Of a stretch of DNA of 64,000 bases, positions 11,640-43,051 are shown one piece after another (the stretch's first letter is position 1; each line of letters opens with the position of its first letter). The DNA is from Nectonema munidae (lineage: Eukaryota > Nematomorpha > Nectonematoida > Nectonematidae), in NCBI GenBank assembly GCA_030549495.1, contig JAUIRK010000142.1:632001-696000 (forward strand). Direction: 5' to 3'. The notes beneath the pieces were generated by a model. That model saw only the letters and a list, made by a program, of their open reading frames with translations, was not told where the DNA came from and ran no database searches. The translations under genes and the position numbers were made by a program.

Positions 11640-11930
11640 TTAGAAAATGTCAATCAAAATATACCTTCAAATTTTACATAAAATATGTGTTTTTATACTA
11701 AATCCGCCATGATGGTTTTATTTTTCGACTCACTTTTTGCATTTAGGATTTGAAAATACTCATGCGCGTTAATCAAATTTACAATTTACTTCTAAAAGTT
11801 GTCTCCAAAAATATTGATTCAAATTTTACATGAAATATACCGAATCGATCATGTTGGTTTGTATTTCTGGGCTCAGTTTTTTCACTTAAAGATTTTAAAT
11901 ATCTGTCAGTGTCAATCAAATTTGTGGAAA
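11640..11930 (+). repeat. Degenerate two-unit tandem repeat, about 160 bp
   Basis: The two halves share TTCAAATTTTACAT(A/G)AAATAT, then a GATGGTTT/GTTGGTTT-like segment, then GACTCA..TTTTT(T/G)CA and a closing TCAATCAAATTT. Sequence drift is high. Confidence 0.4.
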
Positions 11931-12960
11931 ATTTTTTTATATATTTATTTGCTTATAATACTTTCTTCAATCATGTTGAGTATGAAATATTTATTTAAAA
12001 AAATAAAACGTATTATAAAATCTTTTGAAATTTTGTATGAGAGAAGGAACCAAGTTGAAAACTAATTGAAAAGAGAACATGTGATCAAAAGAAATAATTA
12101 AAAAAATATGTATCTTGACTACATGGAAGATCTACCATGTTATAATGAACTAGGAAGTGGTGTATTGATCTAATTTTGGATGCTCCAAAAAAGGTTTTGA
12201 CCGTAAAAAAGAAGTTCCTCTTTTGCAAATGAAAAATCTTTGAACCTATGACTTATCATCTAGGATTACAATTATCATTTAACTAATAAAATACAGAAAA
12301 TCTGAAAATTTAGAGAAGGTCAAAGTTATCAAAAATGGCCCAGATGCCAATATGTGAGAATTTAGTCACTATCAAGATATTTTTTAATTTAAATTGAATT
12401 AGTCCATCTTTTTACTTTTGCGTGAAAGAGAGAATCCTTTAGATGAAGAAGGTGGACAACTTTTTGTAAGTGAACAATGAACAATGATTCATCAGAAAAA
12501 AACGTTGAACTGGGATTGGTTGACAAATATTCAGGCTGAATAACTCTTCATATTATTTGATAATAAAATACACGATACTGATAAAAAAAAGTCTAAGATC
12601 ATCAAAAAGATTCTTTAATCAGAATGCTTTGAGAGAGGAAAAAATATGCTCAAAATAAATCCTTAAAAAAGTTTTTTCGAATAGAAATTGCAGAAAATAA
12701 ATTTTTAATTAAAAAAGAGCTACCAAGAAGGCATCACCATAGAATGAATGGCAAAATTACATAATGACGTAGAGATACCCGCAGATAACGAATTTGTAGC
12801 CAAAACAATGGAGGTGCTATCGAGATAGATAATTTACTAATAAATGAAATATTTTGAGTGAATTAAACATCTAAAGTTGGTTTTTAAATGAATTAAGAAA
12901 ATAATTTACAGAGAAATACTGCAAGTAGAAGTTATTTTGAAGTTTATATCTTTGACATTG
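11931..12960. other. AT-rich intergenic stretch
   Basis: I see nothing recognisable. Confidence 0.5.
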
Positions 12961-12964
12961 ATTT

Positions 12965-13485
12965 ACAGGTTTAATCGATAATTTTAACAGGTTTTATTGA
13001 TTTCATAAAAAAATGAGCATCATCACTAAATTGAGCATACTTGAAAATGCTCTATATGTGTAAAAAACTTTTTATAAGCATTTCAATAAAAATTTTAATT
13101 TTGACATGAGCTGTCATATATAAATCAAATTTTTGACAGGTTTGATTGATTGGCATAAAAAATGACCATTATCAATATATTCTACATACTTGAAAATGGA
13201 CTTTTTATAAGAATAAAAAATTTAATTTTTAAATGGGCTGTCATATATAAATCAATTTTTTGATACGTTTGATTGATTCTCATAAAAATTGAATATCACC
13301 AATGAATTCAGCATGCTTGAAAATGGGTATAATATGTAAAAAACTATATATAATTATTATTTAGATAAAAAGTTTCTTTTTTGAGATGAGCTGTCATATT
13401 TAGATCAATTTTTTGACAGGTTTGATTGATTTTCATAAAAAATGGACATCACCACTGAATTCAACATCCTTGAAATATATATGTA
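12965..13485 (+). repeat. Minisatellite-like tandem repeat, about 4 units of ~140 bp
   Basis: Each unit holds GACAGGTTTGATTGATT, then CATAAAAAATG, then a TTCA(G/A)CAT.CTTGAAAATG block, and later GAGCTGTCATATATAAATCA. Units begin near 12985, 13135, 13258 and 13418 and differ by small indels. No coding sequence. Confidence 0.7.
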
Positions 13486-13523
13486 ACAACATTACAAATA
13501 TTTATAAACTTGAGCGGACAAAT

Positions 13524-13929
13524 TTAGTCCAGCACTAATAGGGTTAAGAAATCTAAGAAAATGATTCCAACGTCATCTTTATTTCCAAGAAAAGGGATAA
13601 TTTTATCAAACAAAAGCTCTGTAGAAGTTAAGCTGGAAAATTGTTTTTTGAACTGTTGATAGGAATATAAGCAATTTAAAGTCAAAAAATCTAAGATTTG
13701 AGAAAAAAGGATCTTTTCAAATACTTTGGATGGATATGGCCTAATATTTGAAATAATGATTGCCTTTTTTTGGAAAATCAATCACTTTATTTAGTTTCAA
13801 TAGCAAAGAGAAGACAAAAAATTTGTTAAAGCAAAGCGACAAAATGGAAGAAAAAGAAGATGAATGCAATTTTACATGATGAATGTTGATACCGTTAAGC
13901 ATCAGTACTCTTTTTAAATAGGGAATCAT
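13524..13929 (-). mobile_element. LINE reverse-transcriptase fragment
   Basis: The minus strand reads KLNKVIDFPKKGNHY, then a YRPYPSKVFEKILFSQILDF block, then TELLFDKIIPFLGNKDDVG and IIFLDF. This matches the RT fingers of CR1/L2/Jockey-type LINEs (K.AkViPifKkGd, NYRPIS..SKvfEkil, 'q.g.iFlDlsKAFD'). It stops just before the catalytic motif would be completed. One frame change lies between the first and second parts. An extra open piece (about 13934-14050, minus) is not recognised. Confidence 0.65.
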
Positions 13930-14049
13930 TCACATCCCTAAAACAGCAATCTCTTCAATAAAAGTCCTTACTTTTCTGTCAATCACACTTTTTGCACGAA
14001 TAAATTCGCCATCAAACGCCACTTTAACAATTTCTTTACTCAGTGGTTA

Positions 14050-14828
14050 AATTAATGGAATTAATTTTTTAGAATAAATACTCTCATTCTTAATATAATT
14101 ACGCAAGCTACCGCAATCACTTGTTAGAACCGAAGAGTTAGCCTAGGCTCTCGTTTTTAATCAATTCGAGAATTTCAGACGTCATCCAAGAATGAAACTT
14201 TACTTTGTAAGGCATAGTGGTTACCTGTCAATTAGAGTTACTAACCAATGAAGAGAGCTAACTAGTCAATCTTTAGAAAAGAACTTCAGGTTAAAGATTC
14301 AAATCGCTTCACAAAAGAAAACCAATCAAAATTGCTATATATGAGAGAAGAAAAGATGATTTATCAAAAATTGAATGGGTAGACTTTTTGAAAGGCTCAA
14401 AGCTAAAGTTGATGAAAACATTTTGGAAAAAAGAATTTAATATTTTTTTACTTATAATAATAAAACAACTCCTTCTACCTCAGCTTTGTACAATTGTTAG
14501 TTATAATATCATTTATCAATAAGTTATATATTTATTTTGGTTTTTAAAACTATAAGTTATTTTGAACTTTAGGAGAACTGGGGTTCTATGTGCCATTTAA
14601 TTATAAAATCCCCATCATATGGCCTTTCTCCGTCCCAGGCGCAGAATTTATATCATTTTAGCGAGATGGTTTAAACTTAAATGGTAATGTAATGATGCTT
14701 AGCTACACTTTTTATCCCATATTTTGCATACCTACAAACATGTATTTTATTTTAGTTTCGCGCGTTTTGAAGGGTTATTTGAAATTTTGAATTTGTGGGA
14801 AAATTAGCATCCGCCCGGGCTACCTTAA
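14050..14828. other. AT-rich intergenic stretch
   Basis: Nothing recognisable except TTTTAGTTTCG(C)GCGTTTTG near 14753, which resembles the repeated block of the 4069-4783 element. Confidence 0.4.
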
Positions 14829-14957
14829 CCCATTAAGTCCCAATGCTCTCATTTGGGAACATAAGTAATTTTATCTTCGTCTGCTTTTTTCAATGACTTT
14901 GAATATAAATCGTCTGCGTTTTTTAGATATCGTCTGATTTCTATGCTACTTAATGGG
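14829..14957 (-). mobile_element. piggyBac-type MITE, family M, copy M3
   Basis: 129 bp from CCCATTAAG to CTTAATGGG, flanked by TTAA on both sides (14825-14828 and 14958-14961). The end hairpin has decayed but the CGTCTGC motifs remain, which shows stronger conservation of the core. The exact TTAA duplication supports piggyBac-type insertion. Confidence 0.9.
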
Positions 14958-15639
14958 TTAAAGATAGCCAGGGCAATGCTTCGAAGTATAACTTTGGATT
15001 TTAACTAAAATCTAGACCTTCAAACTTTGTAAAATGGACATGATTAAAATGTCTTTTCTCTAGGTATTTTCCTGCATCCCATTCTTTTAATAAAGGCATA
15101 ATTATAAAATTAGCGAAAAGTGCCAAGCTTTATTTTTTTCTAAATCAAAGGTAAATAATTGTACAATCAGTAAATAATTAAGATCAATTTTTGAATTGTA
15201 GTATTTTGAAGGTTTAGTATTCTATTAGCAAAAAACTAAAATTCCCAATCAACATTGATTTAACAAGAAAAGATAGTAATGATTACTAACATAATTTCTC
15301 TGTGAAAACGAAAAAATCTTACCAGCACTTAGAAGATTGAACGAAGTATAGAATATTGTCGAATGCATGGAGTTAGTGAATCTCAACAAGTGATTAAAAG
15401 TTGAAATTCAGACGTCTCCACCATTTGCCAATATCAGCAAATCATATGAAAGAGATTTTGCAGCCTTTAAAATAATTTGATGAAATTAAAATGGGAAAGA
15501 AAAATTTTACACAACTTCCCCCATACACTACCTCTTTGAAAGTGTTGTGAAGAGCAAATGGGAGTGGCAGAGAGATTCATTTAGCTATGCAATGAAATTG
15601 AAAAATGAACATATGTGTCAGCGGTTGATATAGGAAAAG
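14958..15639. other. AT-rich intergenic stretch
   Basis: I see nothing recognisable. Confidence 0.5.
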
Positions 15640-16210
15640 TTGTGCTATACTTACGAGAAGAAGTTGTGATTTGGCTGAGAGAGGAGCGAGATGGCTTGCT
15701 CGGGAAGGCTTGCGTCAAAATGAAAATGTGAAGCAAAGGCAGGCAACATCATCATCCTCAAAATCAGAGTGGATAGAAACATGATCGGTGTTGCTGTTGC
15801 TCTTGCTCCACGAACAAATACAACGATTTTCTTTTTCTTGAATTAGACGCTGCTGCTGCTACTGCTGCTACTGCTAGAAAGACTCGGCAAAATGGGCAAG
15901 AATAATAAGAAATTTGATACACACACACACACAACTCCACCATTTTGAGACTGTGTAAACAAAAGTCGTGAATCCTCTAGCTAGCAGCTAATTCTAACTT
16001 TTGCCTCACAGTGACAGTATATACCAAAGAATCACACTCACACACACACACACGCTTTGTGGGGGGTGCACATCGAATCCAAACACCCCAAGAATACAGA
16101 TGGATACGTGGATGCGTGTGTGTGTGTGTTATGGAAGGACGTGAAATCCAAAATTGGATCGCATATCCTGTGACTTTAGGCAAACACAAAATCCTTCGTT
16201 ATCGCTAGCA
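15640..16210. other. GC-richer island with CA and GCT repeats; possible promoter or 5' UTR
   Basis: Base composition rises above the surroundings. The stretch holds (CTG)n/(CTA)n at 15849-15875, (AC)n at about 15919-15932 and 16035-16052, and (GT)n at about 16115-16129, with CpG-containing unique sequence between. Such mixes occur in promoters and 5' UTRs, but no TATA box, splice donor or homology was recognised, and the open frames here look like repeat artefacts. Confidence 0.3.
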
Positions 16211-19190
16211 TTCGATATACTACACATACACATGCATATATGAATATGAAACTGGATTCAGCTTGTTTACATACAAGCTTTGAAGCTACATTATGCGTAG
16301 TATACCTTTTGCTTATTAGAGTCAATACTTTTATACAGTATACGTCAACATAGCTCTTTGCTCATAGACGCTAACTCCAGGTTGGCTCCTCAAATTTCAT
16401 CATGATATTTGCACTCTTCGTCACAGCACTGCATCGATGCAGGTGATGCCCCTAAAAGAAAAATTCTCGAACAGTATCAAAGGAAAGATGGTGAAAGAGT
16501 TACGCCTACTTTTCAAGGATTTGAAGCCTCGTAAATTTATTGCCAATTTTTGAGAAAAAATCGAAGTTTATATTGATTGTATAACTCAATCAAAAATATG
16601 ATAAAAATTTTCACGTTTAGTTCAAGCTTTTCCTCACGCTAACCCTAACATGCATTATTATGAAATATAATTTGTTATTTAGTTAAAATGGCTAGTTAGT
16701 AAAATGTTTGCTCATTATTATGATTGATTGATTGATTCATTTGTGTGTAGTTTATAGCTTTATCAGTTTCAAAAAATTTATTAAAAATATATTCTAGAAT
16801 TGATAGACCGAAACGCTTGCAAACTAAGTGGAAACTTTGTACATGATTTCTTCAGTTATTTCAGAGTATGTTTCACTCTTTTTGACTTAAAACGAAACTT
16901 CTAAATATTTGAGAGAGAAACACGAACTTAACATTGACGATAAATCGTTCAAATAAACGTACTTTTAAAATAACTTTTAATATTGAATGAAGCAGATAAT
17001 AACAAACCTAAATAGCAGAAAGAGTTTTATATAACTCAATCTTTTAAATTTCAAACGGAAATTTAACTGATCCAATCAATTCAAGCACATTTTATTATTA
17101 TTGGATGAATTTAATCGTTATCTCAATGAATCTAATTTTCTTCGAAATCTGTCATTATTTCGATTAGTTTATTCAAAAATTAAAATTAACCTGGCTGTAG
17201 CAAAAAAAACTACGACTTGTCAAAAATATCTTTATGCCACAATGAAAATAAAGTTGGGAAAATAAAAATGTTCCAAATGATGCCTATTTGACGAAAGAAG
17301 TTATCTTACAAAAATAACATTTTTTACAAAAATTAAATACTCAAGTATTTGTCATATGTATTGCGCTGCTAACACTCAAAATGCAAAATTTGGAAACAAT
17401 AAACCAGCATTTATGGAACTTTAAAGCTAATTCTAGAAAAAATCCATTTTATTTCAAGTACATCATTTTAAAAGTTCAATAGAATTTGTCTTTATTCATC
17501 GACTCCAGTATTTTCTTTGAAAAGTAAGCAACAGATTTTGGGGATAAAAATTTTTGAATTTGGAAATATTTTAGCAAATCATAATCTCTCCCAATTTTAT
17601 ATGGAAATGCGTCTATATAAGCTTGCCAATTATGATCAACCACCAATTTCTGACCGTGTTCTGGTCATATTAATAGAATTTAATAACATGGTAGAAAACC
17701 CAGCCAATTTTTTTATTGAATGTTTATATTCGTATTTAATTTTCTACTTATAAATACCCGGTAAAAAATTTTAAAGTTAGGTTTAGAAGAAAGGTAAATT
17801 ACAATAAATTATATCAAGCAATCAAATAATTGACTGACATTTTGACAATATATGCAAAAATTGGCTGAAAAATAGAATCATTTCCAAGACATTTTTTTAC
17901 ACATCGAACCTTTTAATATCTTTTGCATTTGAAAAAAAATCGTATTTTGTTCTTCAAAAAAGTAAATTCATAAAAGTTTACTCTCTTCTTAATACATGAT
18001 TGACGTTTAGAAAGACCAATAGAAGATTGTGTTGTTAAGATGCATCAATTCAATGGAAAGTCACGACGGTTTAGTTAGTTACTTCTGGATGCTTGATTGA
18101 CATTTTATGAGACCAATAGGAGATGTGTTAGTTGAAATGCAGAAAAATGATTTTATTTTGTTCTTATTGTTGATATCAATTCATTCATAATTTATAACCC
18201 TATACTTGATCCATCCGTCCTCCATTTATTCAAGGTGATTTTGTAATCATGAAAAAAACAAACGAGATGTTTCTTAACATTGGCATTCAGACACACACAG
18301 AAACATTTTTTCATTTTATTTTCCCATTTTACTACAAACTTCTCCCCTGAAAAGTCAATTAAGAACTTGATTTCAAAAAAAAAGAGTTTTTATGAATAAA
18401 TTCATTTCTCTTTTCTAATCTGGAATCAGTATGTCCATAATTGAGAATAGTTGTAATGTAGTATACGGGACTGGAACCCAAAGTCCACTTCATTTTAATT
18501 TAAGCAAAAGTTGGGTCAAATAAAAGTTAAAAGTTCAAACATTTAACTTTTGTACTTTTCGAGATTTAAGCACATTGATGAGCAAGAACAATAAACAAAA
18601 ATAACTTAATGGTTTATATCTACCAAACATGCGAACAAATCCATATTTATATACTGAATCCTAAAAATGGGCAGGCTGTTGCTGACAAAAAGATATAATT
18701 TTAGTATTTTGTAAATTTTATAAAAAGGGATGAATTTATTTTCACAATGCAAAGCATGCTTCCATTGACTTCTAACATGCATGGCACAAAATTACAAACG
18801 AATGTTGTTTCTGTTAATTGATTATATCAATTAATTTATGCCCGACCATTACTTTTTTGGTAACAGTGGGCCAGTTATTAAATGAGTTATGGAAACGACT
18901 CATTTTTATAACATTTTAATGACGTAATTAAGCTCGTGACGTTAATATTGATAATGAAGATATACGCCAGAGAAGGGCACATAAGGGGATAAAAAGATTA
19001 TATATGAAAGCATACTATTCAAGTTTAAAATATTTTTGATTTAATCTCATACTTTTACACAAAAAACATGAAAGTTAAATTAAAAATCAAATTAAGAAAA
19101 AAGCAATCATTTTCATTTAAGTGTTCCTGTATTCTTGAGAAGATAAGTTAAAAAAGCTTTTATAACTGGTTTGTGTACACACTCAAAAAA
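16211..19190. other. AT-rich intergenic stretch
   Basis: Holds an open frame at 17517-17753 that I do not recognise and a small hairpin (GCCCGACCATTAC / GTAACAGTGGGCC) near 18840-18875. Nothing else is supportable. Confidence 0.5.
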
Positions 19191-19260
19191 TGGCTTAAAG
19201 AGCCACACCAGATTGAACAAAGAGACGCATCTGGCTCTGGAAGCAGCGTTTGCCCACTAC
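19191..19260 (+). mobile_element. hAT element terminus
   Basis: AAGAGCCACACCAGATTGAA, then CATCTGGCTCTGGAAGCAGC and GTTTGCCCACTACTG, is the end of a hAT-type element (consensus ...gtttgCCgACCcCTG, with the 'GAGCC...GGCTC' subterminal hairpin). The other end was not found. Confidence 0.5.
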
Positions 19261-19469
19261 TGATATAGGCAGGTGTGGACATAAGAAACTTCCAGAAGTA
19301 CAAACACCATAATTTACTCTTTCTCGCAAGACGACATATCATGCCAAAGCTCAAACGAAAATATACCTTTTACAGAAAAATCTAGATGCCCAAGAGATTT
19401 TTTCATTTGTCTTTGAAAGAATAATTGCGCATCTCCTAGTGGAATACTTGAGAAATATTTTGCTGTTAA

Positions 19470-19568
19470 CCCGTTAACGACGAGAATAATCAGACGATAT
19501 CTAATGTGAAGCAGAAGATTCGTATTAAAGAGCATTAATAAAAGCAGATGATTTTATTTTTGTAAAGC
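19470..19568 (+). mobile_element. MITE family N, truncated copy N1
   Basis: Starts CCCGTTAACGACGAG after TTAA (19466-19469) and carries the same core layout as family M: TCAGACGATATCTAA, GCAGAAGAT, then GCAGATGAT. It matches copy N2 (54034-54160) over about 95 bp and then stops. The right end is lost. Confidence 0.75.
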
Positions 19569-19689
19569 TTGATCCAAAATATCATTTTTCTAAGGAAGTA
19601 GATTTGAGAGCAGAATGTTTTAAATGGGAAAGCGTAGAAAGAAGGATGAATGAAAGCATTTAAAAGAGAAGCTTTGTAAGGTGTGGAAG

Positions 19690-20092
19690 AAGCTAAAATA
19701 TGAATTGCATGCGATCTGGGTTCACGCATTTAGCAGACGTGAGAAAATTGGCCATTTTGAAGATGAATCCCGGCAGATAGAAAGAACATCTATAATTGGG
19801 AGAAAAATGAATTGATGGTTCGTGAAAAGTTTCAAGTGACTACGTTTATCAACCAAGCCATCTTAGATATCAAAGATGAATACCCAGATGTGCAGCGTAT
19901 TTTATTCTTCTCAGATGGAAGTGCTTCTAAATTGAGGCATGAATTCTTATCACATCATCACTTACTCCAACTTTTTTGCCACATCCCATCATAAAGGCAG
20001 AGCTGATGGAATAGATGGCGATCTCAAGCGTCTTGTGTGGAATGCATCTCATGCCGGTGTTTATGTTTACCATGCCCAATCATTTGCATTAA
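19690..20092 (+). pseudogene. Relic of an uncharacterised invertebrate repeat-associated protein
   Basis: Broken + strand frames read VHAFSRREKIGHF, then YPDVQRILFFSDGSASK, then NFFATSHHKGRADGIDGDLK with RLVWNASHAG. These match a widespread, unnamed invertebrate family that I recall by its 'yFSDG.a.qyKn' and 'FFATSHGKg..DG.GG.vKRl' motifs, usually in multi-copy, mobile-element-like loci. It is broken. It ends exactly where the next hAT-like terminus begins (20093). Confidence 0.45.
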
Positions 20093-20160
20093 CAGGGGTC
20101 GGCAAAGTGGTCGATAGCGATCCTTAGGGGCCGATAAGATGGACAAACTTACCAAATTGT
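20093..20160 (+). mobile_element. hAT left terminus
   Basis: CAGGGGTCGGCAAAGTGG is a typical hAT (Zaphod/Tip100-like) terminal repeat. It interrupts the preceding protein relic. No matching right end was found downstream, so the element is incomplete or diverged. Confidence 0.5.
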
Positions 20161-21571
20161 GCTATGCTTCATATATACTTTACTGTAGTAATAAATCTTT
20201 CTCTTTTAAAACATAGATTCGGACATTGTATAGGATAGGATATATGAAACATTTTTGGTTTGTATTTTTTCTCTTATGGACATTGATATATTAAATAAAT
20301 TCCACTTTTATTTCAGTTTGAATTTATTTTATAATGTAATACTTTTAAACCTTGATTTGTCGGTATATAATACAGTCGAGTCTTTGGTTACACTGTACTG
20401 ATACAATGTTACCAAATCTAAGTTCGTTTATGACATCATATTCATGATATCTATCAAAAATTTCACTGAAACATTATACATTAGTGTCTAATCGCTAATA
20501 AGAGGATTCAATGCAAGCAGGTGTACAAGTTTTTGAAGTTTATAAATGAAAAAAAAGTCATGTCCTCTTCAACGTCACGATGTTTCCATACTTATTAATC
20601 TTGATATTACCCAAATCAAAATGATTTTTTTACAAATGAATGTTGCACTAGTTTTAGCAGAAGTGCAATAAAAGTTTGTTCTTTACAATAGGTGTGTTAT
20701 ATGCGCATGAAATATGAATCTCTCGAACTTTTACCGTGAATTGCTCTTTTGAATTTGTACAGTACCTACCGTAAGAACTCGCAATCTCGGATATACCACG
20801 AGCATATAGATCAATAATAATCCCTTGAAAACCATTTCTTCGTTTGTATTCCTTCCATTCACCTTACATAAATATTAAATTTTCGAAGCTCAATGTTTAT
20901 AAAGCTACCGTGCGGATTATCCACACATACCAGATGTGTTCGTGAAAATATAGCTTATAATTGGGAACGCGAATTATCCACGTTAGCGGAATAAACACGA
21001 GTGTTAACGGTAGTTGCCGAATATATTTTCAACTACTTAGTATAGATAAAAAGGAAGATGTCAAATGAAGGTGTAAAAAATGTTAAATAGTGTGTTCTCG
21101 ATTCAGATAAATATTAATGTCAAAAGTTTGTTCCCAGTTTTGGTCCTTTTTACCGTGATCTACCTATCACATAATTTATTTTCAAGTTCGAGCCATTGAC
21201 CTCAATTTCAAGTAATTGGCCACGTTTATCAGATTCCCCCTATGAAATAAGGAAGGTATGCACATTTTCAAAGACTAAAAATTTTCTAGCAAATATAAAA
21301 TACAAATATAGATATGATTGGCTTCAAATGCTAAAACAAAAACAGACATAATATATACTTTAGTTTTTTTAAATATATTACAAAAACGGTGCAACAAAAT
21401 TTAAAAATATTCTTTGATATATATTTTGTCGATTATGTGTCGACATTTTGTTCTAACACTCATAAGTAATCTTTCTAACAAATTTGAAGTCATTTAGCTT
21501 ATTCATATCAGCTACAAGTCAATGTTTTGAATAAAATTTTGCATTAAAAGTATAGGCACGATTTTTCATAA
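20161..21571. other. AT-rich intergenic stretch
   Basis: A pogo-like terminal motif, TACAGTCGAGTCTTTGGTTA, occurs at 20371. No gene was recognised. Confidence 0.4.
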
Positions 21572-21690
21572 CCCATTTAAGACCAAGCAAAGCAGACGAT
21601 ATTTAAAAAACGCAGACGATTTATATTCAAAGTCATTGAAAAAAGCAGACGAAGATGAAATTACTTATGTTCCAAAATAGGAAAAATGTT
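21572..21690 (+). mobile_element. piggyBac-type MITE, family M, copy M4 (right end lost)
   Basis: CCCATTTAAGACCAAGC onward with all three GCAGACGA motifs. Similarity stops after ATGTTCCAAAATAGG, so the terminal ~15 bp are missing. Confidence 0.8.
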
Positions 21691-21958
21691 CAAAATCAAA
21701 CAAAATGTTTGCAATCTATATAAATAGAGCTATCTAATTATTATCAATTATGTTGAAAAAAGAATTCAAAAAATATTGTTATTCTTAAAGGAAATGGCAT
21801 ATTCAAATAATGTATATTGAGAAATAGTAATCAGCCTAAACCTTCTCTTTTTTTTGTTTCACGTCGTCTGGTCAGAACACTGACATATAAAGGTTTAGAA
21901 AAGTCTTTCTCAAAAAATGACATTTTACCATTTGAAAGAAAGTAAAGTAGAATAAAAA

Positions 21959-21964
21959 TTTATT
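21959..21964 (-). terminator. Likely NOP56 polyadenylation signal
   Basis: AATAAA on the minus strand, 89 nt after the NOP56 stop codon. Confidence 0.5.
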
Positions 21965-22052
21965 CTCTAAAAGGAAATATTCATGTTTGAATAAAAACAT
22001 AAAAGGGTCAATTTTGGTGGAGCGAAAAGAAGGAAAAAATAGAAAAAGGGCA

Positions 22053-40615
<18,563 letters not shown>

Positions 40616-42770
40616 CTAACAGTCTAAACGATTGATTATAAAATCTAGTATATTTAAATGGTGAAGAAAATGATCATTAACAAGAAAAATAAGTTATACA
40701 CGTTACTACAAAATGTATCATTGGCCAATTTCACAAAAAAGTGAGAATTTTAAAAACCAAAACATTTTTTGGTTTACCTTTATTATTCTAAAAATTTTCT
40801 CAAAAAAGTTACAAAATTTGGATAAATAAGATGATTTTTTGCTAAATTATGTAGAATATGGGATTCATAACGTATTCAAACTGGGTTGAGCATTGTTTGT
40901 TTGCAACTAAGGATTTTAAGAAATGATTTTATCGATCTTTGATGCTGTTTATATTTAAATAATTTTTAAATAAATATTGTGCTTTTTATGGAAGAAAAGA
41001 TTTTTTACTTTGGTGAAAAATTGAAAGATCAAAAAGAAAAAATCTTCTGAAAAGTTTGTTCTAAAAATTGAGAAAAATGAAATTACATTCAAATAAGACT
41101 TAGCAGTTCAATTTGTTAAGAAATAAAACTCATGAGAAGTGTTGTAATTGAGATTTATATTTATGTTGATCCTTTATTCCTATATAATCGTAGTGATTGC
41201 TTTAAATAAATACTAATATTTTTTCAAATTAATCAAACTTTGGGTCACTTCACCTTATGGCTTATACGGTCAATGAAGTTTTTGTATAAAAAAAATTCAA
41301 CGTATTTTTTCTATTTTCAAAAATATGATTGAACTCAACATTTTTTATTACATTCGAGAAATTTCAAAATAAAATAACCATAGATAATAATCTTATTTGA
41401 TAGTTTTAATAATTTGGGTTAATTGACTCTAATTTTTTTCCTAGTCTAAAGAGACATTTTATAAATTTGTATATTTTTTTAACTAAATCACAATATATGG
41501 CATACGAAATTGAAGCTTAGATTAAGAATTTTAGATTGATTACCTTAGGTATTCAATTTAAATTTTTATGATTTTAATAATTATATAAATTAAAAATTTT
41601 GTGAAAAAATTAAGCTTGTTAAATTATACACAATTATATGACTATATATATTATAGGTTAAAAATATTATAACAAATTTATCTAGCAATAAAAGTAAAGC
41701 ATTGCTTTTGTTAGCCTTAAGTGTTGTAATTTACCAGTGATGTAAATTTCAACTATCTATCTTTATATTTTTAACTTTTAATTAATTGTTTCTTTATAAT
41801 AATGGGTTATTATGGTTATATTTTTAATTAATTTTTTTGTAAATTACCATTTTAATTTTTTGTTAGATTAAGAAAATAAAAAAACATAAGAAAAATTTAG
41901 CTTGTAGATCAAAACAGATCCGAAAGCTGGTTATAGCTTATTTATAAATAAAATTGAGTGAATTATTTTTAAAAGGGTAGGGTTAGATGATTAGTTTGAG
42001 TTTGAACGTTCAGCCCACTATTTGCAAGGATGTCTACTATCTCCAAGGATTCCTGAATGAGCTGGGCACAATATTATTCTAATTGATAACGTTTTGCTTT
42101 AATATTGATAAAGATATAAAATAGAAGAAAGAGGATATGAGTTCGATTTATTACGTAATATTTCAATTAAAGAAAGAGAGTCAGTAAAGAAAAATACTAG
42201 TGAGAAATTAGAAAAATAACAAGAATTTTCTGATAACTATTTAAATGCAGCCATTAAAGCAGCACATTCCGCTGAATAGGATGTTGAAAAATTGCGAATG
42301 TTGAAAGAATTAAAGAATATCAGCTTAAAATATTTGTTGACTTTATGAATTTTTGACAAAAATTGAATGCTTTTGTTTTTGAAGAGCATATTGAAGTTTC
42401 AACCGAGAGGCAAGTTATTAAGGGTTAAATGTTTATATTATATGATATGTCTTACACAGCATGCATTTATTTCTTCCGTTTATTTTAATTTAATTAGAAG
42501 GCTTTACTATGATTTAAATTCCTAACAATAACAGAAATTATATAATCTAATACTTCTAACCTAATTGTCTAAAGTAACTAGTCGTAAGGGAGCGTTCACA
42601 AATGATGTCAATGAATGACATAATTTGAGAACGATATCTAATTGGAATTCAAATCAGTTCAAAATTTTCCTATCTTTTAATGAATATACTCAGCTGATAT
42701 ATATATATTTGATTTTTGGAGAATACGTAATGCAAAATTATTGAAATTTCAACTCCGTCTATATTATATA
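40616..42770. other. AT-rich region upstream of NOP56
   Basis: Should hold the NOP56 start exon and promoter, but no convincing ATG plus donor was found. A weak candidate ATG|GTAATT lies near 41847 (minus). A lysine/glutamate-rich reading at about 42120-42340 (+) is broken and unrecognised. Confidence 0.35.
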
Positions 42771-43051
42771 TTAAGCCCTGTAACGCACGTATAACACATT
42801 CATTACCACCCCTTGTCTTTTACCACTTCAAAAAACTGTTGCATTTGAAATTATCTTCAGTCGCTCTTCCTTCCTCCCTCAATCTCCCATTTTATAGTTA
42901 ATAGGGTGCTCTTGCTAAATATTTAAGAAAAGATTATATCTTTTTAAATATCTCCACAAAATTCTGGATTCATACTCTGCCAATCGCAAACTTTTTAGAT
43001 GTTTAGTTTTGAAAATTGGAGGAACACGCCGTTTGTTTGAAGTCACTGTGC

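Noticed and set aside
15977-16208. Overlapping 65-70 codon frames near 16 kb
   Set aside because: Their content is driven by CA/GT repeats, with no homology or splice support.
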